A model generated the notes under the pieces. It saw only the letters and a list, made by a program, of their open reading frames with translations. It was not told the DNA's origin and ran no database searches. Shown here in pieces: positions 1 through 7,612 of a stretch of DNA of 64,000 nucleotides; positions within the stretch are counted from its first letter, which is position 1, and every line of letters begins with the position of its first letter. The stretch is taken from positions 23,392,001 through 23,456,000 of the forward strand of contig NC_135136.1 of the NCBI RefSeq assembly GCF_051014445.1, in the 5' to 3' direction. This stretch comes from Colletes latitarsis. Its lineage: Eukaryota; Arthropoda; Insecta; Hymenoptera; Colletidae. The position numbers and the translations under genes are program-made.

Positions 1-177
1 ATTTTAGAGGATAAATCCGGTTAGGTCTGGGTTAGGTCTGGGTTATGCCCGCATCTGGCTCATGATTTTGCCTTCTTCGCATACTTGTTGGCCAGATCCT
101 GGGTTTTTTTCGTGTTTGAATCACGTAGTAATGTGGTAACACACTGAAGCAGTCAATAAAACCTGGTTTCGATCAAT

Positions 178-354
178 ATTTTAGAGGATAACGCCGGTTA
201 GGTCTGGGTTAGGTCTGGGAAATGCGCGCATCTGGCTTATACTTTCGCCTTTTACGCAAACTTGTTGGCCAGATCCTGGGTTTTTTTCGTGTTTGAATCA
301 CGTAGTAATGTGGTAACACACTGAAGCAGTCAATAAAACCTGGTTTCGATCAAT
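178..354 (+). repeat. Representative A-type monomer
   Basis: Defined by AAATGCGCGCATCTGGCTTATACTTTCGCC. The version here has an AACGCC head and CTTTTACGC (others read CTTTTTCGC). The ACGC version recurs at 3,011, 9,737, 10,445, 17,171, 19,472, 21,242, 30,092, 31,508, 40,889, 43,013, 46,022, 47,615, 53,453, 57,524 and 63,362. A version with AACACC head and TTTTTTCCGTG follows C units inside the HORs (for example 12,569, 20,180, 24,428, 50,444). Confidence 0.9.
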
Positions 355-1416
355 ATTTTAGAGGATAACACCGGTTAGGTCTGGGTTAGGTCTGGGTTAT
401 GCTCGCATCTGGCTCATGATTTTGCCTTCTTCGCATACTTGTTGGCCAGATCCTGGGGTTTTTTCGTGTTTGAATCACGTAGTAATGTGGTACCACACTG
501 AAGCAGTCAATTAAACCTGGTTTCGATCAATATTTTAGAGGATAAATCCGGTTAGGTCTGGGTTAGGTCTGGGATTTGCGCGCATATGGCTTATACTTTC
601 GCCTTTTTCGCAAACTTGTTGGCCAGATCCTGGGTATTTTCCGTGTTTGAAACACGTAGTAATGTGGTAACACACTGAAGCAGTCAATTAAACCTGGTTT
701 CGATCAATATTTTAGAGGATAACACCGGTTAGGTCTGGGTTAGGTCTGGGATGTGCGCGCATCTGCCTTATACTTTCGCCTTTTTCGCAAACTTGTTGGC
801 AAAATCCTGGGTTTTTTTCGGGTTTGGATCACGTAGCAATGTGGTACCACACAGTAACAGTCAATTAAACCTGGATTCGGTCAATATTTTAGAGGATAAC
901 ACCGGTTAGGTCTGCGTCAGGTCTGAGATATGCGCGCATCTGGCTTATACTTTCGCCTTCTTCGCATACTTGTTGGTCAGATCCTGGGTTTTTTTCGTGT
1001 TTGAATCACGTAGTACTGTGGTAACACACAGAAACAGTCCATAAAACCTGGATTCGGACAGTATTTTAGAGGATAACACCGGTTAGGTCTGGGTCAGGTC
1101 TGGGATATGCGCGCATCTGGCTTATACTATCGCCTATTTCGCAAACTTGTTGGCTAGATCCTGGGTTTTTTTCATGTTTGAATTATGTAGTAATGTGGTA
1201 ACACACTGAAGCAGTCAATTAAACCTGGATTCGGACAGTATTTTAGAGGATAACACCGGTTAGGTCTGGGTTAGGTCTGGGATATGCGCGCATCTGCCTT
1301 ATACTTTCGCCTTTTTCGCAAACTTGTTGGCCAGATCCTGGGTGTTTTTCGTGTTTGAATCACGTAGTAATGTGGTAACAAACTGAAGCAGTCAATAAAA
1401 CCTGGTATCGATCAAT

Positions 1417-1593
1417 ATTTTAGAGGATAACACCGGTTAGGTCTGGGTTAGGTCTGGGTTATGCCCGCATCTGGCTCATGATTTTGCCTTCTTCGCATAC
1501 TTGTTGGCCAGATCCTGGGGTTTTTTCGTGTTTGAATCACGTAGTAATGTGGTAACAAACTGAAGCAGTCAATAAAACCTGGTTTCGATCAAT
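1417..1593 (+). repeat. Representative P-type monomer and anatomy of the unit
   Basis: The commonest family. Unit positions: 1-18 variable head (ATAACACC, ATAAATCC, ATAACGCC or ATATATCC); 19-42 G-rich block with TTAGGTCTGGG twice; 43-80 family-defining region, here TTATGCCCGCATCTGGC then CTCATGATTTTGCC; 81-102 conserved TTGTTGGCCAGATCCTGG; 103-112 T-run that varies only by substitution (G, C or A at its start, C at its end); 111-125 dyad around TTTGA; 131-147 variable GTAACAAAC / GTAACACAC / GTACCACAC / GTACCAGAC; 151-158 CAATAA, CAATTA or CAATGA; 159-177 conserved AAACCTGGTTTCGATCAAT. Hand-counted composition of this type is A40 T60 G44 C33. P units usually alternate with units of the GCGCGC/CTTATAC class. 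Confidence 0.95.
1435..1458 (+). other. G-rich 11-bp tandem duplication, G-quadruplex candidate (representative)
   Basis: Unit positions 19-42 contain GG followed by TTAGGTCTGGG twice. This gives five successive G-runs of two or three with loops TTA, TCT, TTA, TCT, each exactly three bases. That is a regular two-tetrad quadruplex pattern, repeated about every 177 bp on the + strand, with a C-rich complement. The TTAGG core resembles animal telomere repeats, but TCTGGG does not, so I do not call it telomeric. Y units break the third loop/run (TTACG), C units change TCTGGG to TCCGGG, and E units weaken the last G-run. Confidence 0.6.
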
Positions 1594-2124
1594 ATTTTAC
1601 AGGATAAATCCGGTTAGGTCTGGGTTAGGTCTGGGATTTGCGCGCATATGGCCTATACTTTCGCCTTTTTCGCAAACTTGTTGGCCAGATCCTGGGTACT
1701 TTCCGTGTTTGAAACTCGCAGTAATGTGGTAACACACTGAAGCAGTCAATTAAACCTGGTTTCGATCAATATTTTAGAGGATAACACCGGTTAGGTATGG
1801 GTTAGGTCTGGGTTATGCCCGCATCTGGCTCATGATTTTGCCTTCTTCGCAAACTTGTTGCCCAGATCCTGGGTTTTTTTCGTGTTTGTATCACGTAGTA
1901 ATGTGGTAACACACTGAAGCAGTCAATTAAACCTGGTTTCGATCAATATTTTAGAGGATAACACCGGTTAGGTCTGGGTTAGGTCTGGGTTGTGCCCGCA
2001 TCTGGCTCATGATTTTGCCTTCTTCGCATACTTGTTGGCCAGATCCTGGGGTTTTTTCGTGTTTGAATCACGTAGTAATGTGGTAACAAACTGAAGCAGT
2101 CAATAAAACCTGGTTTCGATCAAT

Positions 2125-2302
2125 ATTTTAGAGGATAAATCCGGTTAGGTCTGGGTTAGGTCTGGGATTTGCGCGCATATCGCTTATACTTTCGCCTTTT
2201 TCGCAAACTTGCTGGCCAGATCCAAGGGTTTTTTTCGTGTTTGAATCACGTAGTAATGTGGTAACACACTGAAGCAGTCAATTAAACCTGGTTTCGATCA
2301 AT
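2125..2302 (+). repeat. 178-bp monomer with one-base insertion
   Basis: An F unit that reads TCCAAGGG at 2,221-2,228 where the family has TCCTGGG, which adds one base. It shifts the array phase by +1 from here on. It also carries ATATCGC and GCTGGCC changes, so it looks older or less well homogenised than its neighbours. It is the only insertion I found. Confidence 0.9.
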
Positions 2303-2479
2303 ATTTCAGAGGATAACACCGGTTAGGTCTGGGTTAGGTCTGGGATTTGCGCGCATATGGCTTATACTTTCGCCTTTTTCGCAAACTTGTTGGCCAGATC
2401 CTGGGTATTTTCCGTGTTTGAAACACGTAGTAATGTGGTAACACACTGAAGCAGTCAATTAAACATGGTTTCGATCAAT

Positions 2480-2656
2480 ATTTCAGAGGATAACACCGGT
2501 TAGGTCTGGGTTAGGTCCGGGATATGCCCGCATCTGGCTCATGATTTTGCCTTCTTCGCATACTTGTTGGCCAGATCCTGGGCTTTTTTCGTGTTTGAAT
2601 CACGTAGTAATGTGGTAACAAACTGAAGCAGTCAATAAAACCTGGTTTCGATCAAT
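2480..2656 (+). repeat. Representative C-type monomer
   Basis: P-class body (CCCGCATCTGGCTCATG) but with TCCGGGATATG where P has TCTGGGTTATG, usually CTGGGCTTTTTTCG in the T-run region and an AACAAACTG...CAATAA tail. The preceding junction is usually TTTCAGAGG rather than TTTTAGAGG. A subtype with TTAGCCAG instead of TTGGCCAG follows W units (8,498; 12,392; 13,454; 50,267; 51,683; 53,099 and matching units near 60-63 kb) and also occurs at 20,003 and 24,251. The subtype is therefore a positional marker within the HORs. Confidence 0.9.
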
Positions 2657-3010
2657 ATTTTAGAGGATAACACCGGTTAGGTCTGGGTTAGGTCTGGGTT
2701 ATGCCCGCATCTGGCTCATGATTTTGCCTTCTTCGCATACTTGTTGGCCAGATCCTGGGGTTTTTTCGTGTTTGAATCACGTAGTAATGTGGTAACAAAC
2801 TGAAGCAGTCAATGAAACCTGGTTTCGATCAATATTTTAGAGGATAAATCCGGTTAGGTCTGGGTTAGGTCTGGGTTATGCCCGCATCTGGCTCATGATT
2901 TTGCCTTCTTCGCATACTTGTTGGCCAGATCCTGGGTTTTTTTCGTGTTTGAATCACGTGGTAATGTGGTAACACACTGAAGCAGTCAATAAAACCTGGT
3001 TTCGATCAAT

Positions 3011-3187
3011 ATTTTAGAGGATAACGCCGGTTAGGTCTGGGTTAGGTCTGGGAAATGCGCGCATCTGGCTTATACTTTCGCCTTTTACGCAAACTTGTTG
3101 GCCAGATCCTGGGTTTTTTTCGTGTTTGAATCACGTAGTAATGTGGTACCACACTGAAGCAGTCAATTAAACCTGGTTTCGATCAAT
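3011..3187 (+). repeat. A/P chimeric monomer at a one-unit deletion
   Basis: The head and body match the A unit at 178 (AACGCC, CTTTTACGC, seven T). The tail (GTACCACACTGAAGCAGTCAATT) matches the P unit at 355. The switch lies between about unit positions 105 and 137. It is the expected joint of an in-register exchange that removed one monomer from domain 2 relative to domain 1. Confidence 0.85.
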
Positions 3188-3278
3188 ATTTTAGAGGATA
3201 AATCCGGTTAGGTCTGGGTTAGGTCTGGGATTTGCGCGCATATGGCTTATACTTTCGCCTTTTTCGCAAACTTGTTGG

Positions 3279-3289
3279 CCAGATCCTGG
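3279..3289 (+). other. Dyad CCAG-ATC-CTGG (representative)
   Basis: Unit positions 92-102, 4-bp arms around ATC, present in most families. Lost in Y (AGATAATGGG), W (GGCTAG-TGC) and L (GGCTAG), altered in E (GTCAG). A few P units read CCCAGATCCTGGG with 5-bp arms (1,771; 35,756; 49,382; 55,223; 59,291). Confidence 0.55.
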
Positions 3290-3297
3290 GTATTTTC

Positions 3298-3312
3298 CGT
3301 GTTTGAAACACG
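3298..3312 (+). other. 15-bp dyad CGTGTTT-G-AAACACG (representative)
   Basis: Unit positions 111-125 in F units and some A units form a perfect inverted repeat with 7-bp arms. In P, C and most other units one change (GAATCACG) shortens the arms to CGTG/CACG with a 7-base loop. W and D1 lose it (CGGGTTTG). The dyad is therefore a variable, family-specific trait. Confidence 0.6.
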
Positions 3313-3345
3313 TAGTAATGTGGTAACACACTGAAGCAGTCAATT

Positions 3346-3356
3346 AAACCTGGTTT
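3346..3356 (+). other. Dyad AAACC-T-GGTTT (representative)
   Basis: Unit positions 159-169 form a 5-bp-arm inverted repeat in all units ending GGTTTCGATCAAT. The D/E/L module has GGATTCGG instead, which breaks the arm. It is one of the most conserved stretches of the other families. Confidence 0.55.
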
Positions 3357-4780
3357 CGATCAATATTTTAGAGGATAACACCGGTTAGGTCTGGGTTAGG
3401 TCTGGGATATGCGCGCATCTGCCTTATACTTTCGCCTTTTTCGCAAACTTGTTGGCAAAATCCTGGGTTTTTTTCGGGTTTGGATAACGTAGCAATGTGG
3501 TACCACACAGTAACAGTCAATTAAACCTGGATTCGGTCAATATTTTAGAGGATAACACCGGTTAGGTCTGCGTCAGGTCTGAGATATGCGCGCATCTGGC
3601 TTATACTTTCGCCTTCTTCGCATACTTGTTGGTCAGATCCTGGGTTTTTTTCGTGTTTGAATCACGTAGTACTGTGGTAACACACAGAAACAGTCCATAA
3701 AACCTGGATTCGGACAGTATTTTAGAGGATAACACCGGTTAGGTCTGGGTTAGGTCTGGGATATGCGCGCATCTGCCTTATACTTTCGCCTTTTTCGCAA
3801 ACTTGTTGGCCAGATCCTGGGTGTTTTTCGTGTTTGAATCACGTAGTAATGTGGTAACAAACTGAAGCAGTCAATAAAACCTGGTATCGATCAATATTTT
3901 AGAGGATAACACCGGTTAGGTCTGGGTTAGGTCTGGGTTATGCCCGCATCTGGCTCATGATTTTGCCTTCTTCGCATACTTGTTGGCCAGATCCTGGGGT
4001 TTTTTCGTGTTTGAATCACGTAGTAATGTGGTAACAAACTGAAGCAGTCAATAAAACCTGGTTTCGATCAATATTTTACAGGATAAATCCGGTTAGGTCT
4101 GGGTTAGGTCTGGGATTTGCGCGCATATGGCCTATACTTTCGCCTTTTTCGCAAACTTGTTGGCCAGATCCTGGGTACTTTCCGTGTTTGAAACTCGCAG
4201 TAATGTGGTAACACACTGAAGCAGTCAATTAAACCTGGTTTCGATCAATATTTTAGAGGATAACACCGGTTAGGTATGGGTTAGGTCTGGGTTATGCCCG
4301 CATCTGGCTCATGATTTTGCCTTCTTCGCAAACTTGTTGGCCAGATCCTGGGTTTTTTTCGTGTTTGAATCACGTAGTAATGTGGTAACACACTGAAGCA
4401 GTCAATAAAACCTGGTTTCGATCAATATTTTAGAGGATAACACCGGTTAGGTCTGGGTTAGGTCTGGGTTATGCCCGCATCTGGCTCATGATTTTGCCTT
4501 CTTCGCATACTTGTTGGCCAGATCCTGGGGTTTTTTCGTGTTTGAATCACGTAGTAATGTGGTAACAGACTGAAGCAGTCAATTAAACCTGGTTTCGATC
4601 AATATTTTAGAGGATAAATCCGGTTAGGTTTGGGTTAGGTCTGGGATTTGCGCGCATATGGCTTATACTTTCGCCTTTTTCGCAAACTTGTTGGCCAGAT
4701 CCTGGGTATTTTCCGTGTTTGAAACACGTAGTAATGTGGTAACACACTGAAGCAGTCAATTAAACCTGGTTTCGATCAAT

Positions 4781-5488
4781 ATTTTAGAGGATAACACCGG
4801 TTAGGTCTGGGTTAGGTCTGGGATATGCGCGCATCTGCCTTATACTTTCGCCTTTTTCGCAAACTTGTTGGCAAGATCCTGGGTTTTTTTCGGGTTTGGA
4901 TCACGTAGCAATGTGGTACCACACAGTAACAGTCAATTAAACCTGGATTCGGTCAATATTTTAGAGGATAACACCGGTTAGGTCTGGGTCAGGTCTGAGA
5001 TATGCGCGCATCTGGCTTATACTTTCGCCTTCTTCGCATACTTGTTGGTCAGATCCTGGGTTTTTTTCGTGTTTGAATCACGTAGTACTGTGGTAACACA
5101 CAGAAACAGTCCATAAAACCTGGATTCGGACAGTATTTTAGAGGATAACACCGGTTAGGTCTGGGTCAGGTCTGGGATATGCGCGCATCTGGCTTATACT
5201 ATCGCCTATTTCGCAAACTTGTTGGCTAGATCCTGGGTTTTTTTCGTGTTTGAATCACGTAGTAATGTGGTAACACACTGAAGCAGTCAATTAAACCTGG
5301 ATTCGGACAGTATTTTAGAGGATAACACCGGTTAGGTCTGGGTTAGGTCTGGGATATGCGCGCATCTGCCTTATACTTTCGCCTTTTTCGCAAACTTGTT
5401 GGCCAGATCCTGGGTTTTTTTCGTGTTTGAATCACGTAGTAATGTGGTAACACACTGAAGCAGTCAATTAAACCTGGTTTCGATCAAT
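4781..5488 (+). repeat. D1-E-L-D2 cassette, representative copy
   Basis: Four-unit module. D1 (4,781): CATCTGCCTTATAC, GGCAAGATCC, CGGGTTTGGATCACGTAGCAATG, CACACAGTAACAG, tail GGATTCGGTCAAT. E (4,958): GTCAGGTCTGAGATATG, GGTCAGATCC, GTAGTACTGTGG, CACAGAAACAGTCCAT, tail GGATTCGGACAGT. L (5,135): GTCAGGTCTGGG, CTATCGCCTATTTCGC, GGCTAGATCC. D2 (5,312): CATCTGCCTTATAC with GGCCAG. The GGATTCGG tail replaces GGTTTCGATCAAT and separates this module from the other families. Full four-unit forms occur at 4,781, 34,694, 48,146, 54,161 and 58,055, with clean D1-E-L-D2 also at 10,799 and 27,260. Confidence 0.9.
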
Positions 5489-5619
5489 ATTTCAGAGGAT
5501 AACACCGGTTAGGTCTGGGTTAGGTCTGGGATATGCGCGCATCTGGCTTATACTTTCGCCTTTTTCGCAAACTTGTTGGCTAGATGCTGGGTTTTTTTCG
5601 GGTTTGAATAACGCAGTAA

Positions 5620-5631
5620 TGTGGTACCACA
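5620..5631 (+). other. 12-bp palindrome TGTGGTACCACA (representative)
   Basis: Unit positions 132-143 in W, D1 and some D2 units are a perfect palindrome. Units ending GTACCAGAC keep the inner 8 bp (TGGTACCA); units with GTAACACAC keep TGTG/CACA arms with a GTAA loop; AACAAAC units lose part of it. It lies near the other dyads of the unit. Confidence 0.6.
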
Positions 5632-7258
5632 CTGAAGCAGTCAATTAAACCTGGTTTCGATCAATATTTTAGAGGATAACGCCGGTTAGGTCTGGGTTAG
5701 GTCTGGGAAATGCGCGCATCTGGCTTATACTTTCGCCTTTTTCGCAAACTTGTTGGCCAGATCCTGGGTTTTTTTCGTGTTTGAATCACGTAGTAATGTG
5801 GTAACACACTGAAGCAGTCAATTAAACCTGGTTTCGATCAATATTTTAGAGGATAACACCAGTTAGGTCTGGGTTAGGTCTGGGTTATGCCCGCATCTGG
5901 CTCATGATTTTGCCTTCTTCGCATACTTGTTGGCCAGATCCTGGGGTTTTTTCGTGTTTGAATCACGTAGTAATGTGGTAACAAACTGAAGCAGTCAATA
6001 AAACCTGGTTTCGATCAATATTTTAGAGGATAACACCGGTGAGGTCTGGGTTAGGTCTGGGAAATGCGCGCATCTGGCTTATACTTTCGCCTTTTTCGCA
6101 AACTTGTTGGCCAGATCCTGGGTTTTTTCCGTGTTTGAAACACGTAGTAATGTGGTAACACACTGAAGCAGTCAATTAAACCTGGTTTCGATCAATATTT
6201 CAGAGGATAACACCGGTTAGGTCTGGGTTAGGTCCGGGATATGCCCGCATCTGGCTCATTATTTTGCCTTCTTCGCATACTTGTTGGCCAGATCCTGGGC
6301 TTTTTTCGTGTTTGAATCACGTAGTAATGTGGTAACAAACTGAAGCAGTCAATAAAACCTGGTTTCGATCAATATTTTAGAGGATAACACCGGTTAGGTC
6401 TGGGTTAGGTCTGGGTTATGCCCGCATCTGGCTCATGATTTTGCCTTCTTCGCATACTTGTTGGCCAGATCCTGGGGTTTTTTCGTGTTTGAATCACGTA
6501 GTAATGTGGTAACAAACTGAAGCAGTCAATAAAACCTGGTTTCGATCAATATTTTAGAGGATGAATCCGGTTAGGTCTGGGTTAGGTCTGGGATTTGCGC
6601 GCATATGGCTTATACTTTCGCCTTTTTCGCAAACTTGTTGGCCAGATCCTGCGTTTTTTTCGTGTTTGAATCACGTAGTAATGTGGTAACAAACTGAAGC
6701 AGTCAATGAAACCTGGTTTCGATCAATATTTTAGAGGATATATCCGGTTAGGTCTGGGTTAGGTCTGGGATTTGCGCGCATATGGCTTATACTTTCGCCT
6801 TTTTCGCAAACTTGTTGGCCAGATCCTGGGTTTTTTCCGTGTTTGAAACACGTAGTAATGTGGTAACACACTGAAGCAGTCAATTAAACCTGGTTTCGAT
6901 CAATATTTCAGAGGATAACACCGGTTAGGTCTGGGTTAGGTCCGGGATATGCCCGCATCTGGCTCATGATTTTGCCTTCTTCGCATACTTGTTGGCCAGA
7001 TCCTGGGCTTTTTTCGTGTTTGAATCACGTAGTAATGTGGTAACAAACTGAAGCAGTCAATAAAACCTGGTTTCGATCAATATTTTAGAGGATAACACCG
7101 GTTAGGTCTGGGTTAGGTCTGGGTTATGCCCGCATCTGGCTCATGATTTTGCCTTCTTCGCATACTTGTTGGCCAGATCCTGGGTTTTTTTCGTGTTTGA
7201 ATCACGTAGTAATGTGGTAACACACTGAAGCAGTCAATTAAACCTGGTTTCGATCAAT

Positions 7259-7435
7259 ATTTCAGAGGATAACACCGGTTAGGTCTGGGTTACGTCTGGG
7301 AAATGCGCGCATCTGGCTTATACTTTCGCCTTTTTCGCAAACTTGTTGGCCAGATAATGGGTTTTTTTCGTGTTTGAATCACGTAGTAATGTGGTAACAC
7401 ACTGAAGCAGTCAATAAAACCTGGTTTCGATCAAT
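7259..7435 (+). repeat. Representative Y-type monomer
   Basis: Marked by TTACGTCTGGG in the second 11-bp element (G to C change) together with AGATAATGGG instead of AGATCCTGGG; otherwise like A. Nearly always preceded by a P unit and followed by a P unit. Copies start at 7,259, 13,985, 16,640, 19,118, 20,888, 21,950, 23,012, 23,720, 25,136, 26,198, 29,561, 30,977, 33,809, 42,482, 45,491, 50,798, 52,214, 60,707 and 62,123. The unit at 9,206 has AGATAATGGG but TTAGGTCTGGG, so it is a recombinant or an ancestral form. Confidence 0.9.
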
Positions 7436-7612
7436 ATTTTAGAGGATAACACCGGTTAGGTCTGGGTTAGGTCTGGGTTATGCCCGCATCTGACTCATGA
7501 TTTTGCCTTCTTCGCATACTTGTTGGCCAGATCCTGGGGTTTTTTCGTGTTTGAATCACGTAGTAATGTGGTAACAAACTGAAGCAGTCAATGAAACCTG
7601 GTTTCGATCAAT

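Larger units (their letters stand above)
1..2833 (+). repeat. Domain 1: P A P F D1 E L D2 P F P P F F C P
   Basis: Sixteen monomers in that order. Unit 1 is an unusual P with an AAATCC head, and unit 3 has TTATGCTCGC. The E unit (886) reads CTGCGTCAGG. The L unit (1,063) has CATGTTTGAATTATG, diverged from other L copies. The F at 1,594 has TTACAGGATAAATCC and GGTACTTTCC; the P at 1,771 has TTAGGTATGGG. These private variants identify the shortened copy that follows in 2,834-4,780. Confidence 0.9.
3188..3364 (+). repeat. Representative F-type monomer
   Basis: Defined by ATTTGCGCGCATATGGCTTATAC and normally by an AAATCC head. Two tail versions exist: TATTTTCCGTG...GAAACACG (perfect 15-bp dyad) and TTTTTTTCGTG...GAATCACG followed by GTACCAGACTGAAGCTGTC. 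A subtype with an ATATCC head (6,728; 16,109; 29,030; 40,535; 41,951; 44,960) always follows a unit with CCTGCGTTTTTTTCG. Another has GGCCTATAC or GGCCGATAC with GAAACTCG (1,594; 4,073; 35,579; 49,205; 53,807; 55,046; 59,114; 63,716). Confidence 0.9.
2834..4780 (+). repeat. Domain 2: shortened copy of domain 1, P A/P F D1 E D2 P F P P F
   Basis: Eleven monomers repeating domain 1 from its first unit, sharing rare variants: AAATCC-headed P, GGCAAAATCC in D1, CTGCGTCAGG in E, TTACAGG before F, TTAGGTATGGG in P. Two monomers present in domain 1 are missing: the P at 355 (fused into the A/P chimera at 3,011) and the L at 1,063. The start-to-start offset falls from 2,833 to 2,656 to 2,479 across these two losses. 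Similarity ends near 4,700, where domain 1 goes on as F F C and domain 2 as F D1. Confidence 0.88.
4781..7612 (+). repeat. Domain 3: D1 E L D2 W A P A C P F F C P Y P
   Basis: Sixteen monomers. The order D1-E-L-D2-W-A resembles the blocks at 10,799, 14,339 and 27,260 but lacks the P between D2 and W. C P F F C P Y P (6,197-7,612) matches 15,578-16,993 and 28,499-29,914, including CCTGCG in the first F and the ATATCC head in the second. Single differences include CACCAGTTAGG at 5,843 and CACCGGTGAGG at 6,020. Confidence 0.88.

Noticed and set aside
103..112. Rho-independent terminator or poly(A)/poly(T) remnant of a retroelement (T-run after CTGGG)
   Set aside because: It is present in every unit as part of the monomer, has no flanking target-site duplication, and the CCAG-ATC-CTGG hairpin is too short to call a terminator in a eukaryotic satellite.
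1435..1458. Interstitial telomere sequence
   Set aside because: TTAGG occurs twice per unit but alternates with TCTGGG and never forms a run of TTAGG, TTAGGG or TTAGGC. It is a two-copy 11-bp element of the satellite.
1464..1478. CENP-B-box-like string CCCGCATCTGGCTCA in P and C units (reverse of the TTCGNNNNANNCGGG consensus)
   Set aside because: It keeps CCCG, the central T and parts of the rest but misses core bases of the essential TTCG end. A match of this quality is expected by chance, and the other families (GCGCGC) lose it.
1577..1592. tRNA or polymerase III B-box (GGTTTCGATCAA resembles GGTTCGANTCC)
   Set aside because: It has an extra T and lacks the final CC, no A-box lies upstream at a suitable distance, and no cloverleaf can be drawn.
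2125..2302. Possible mobile-element insertion or array break at the 178-bp unit
   Set aside because: The only change is TCCTGGG to TCCAAGGG; both neighbours continue in phase.
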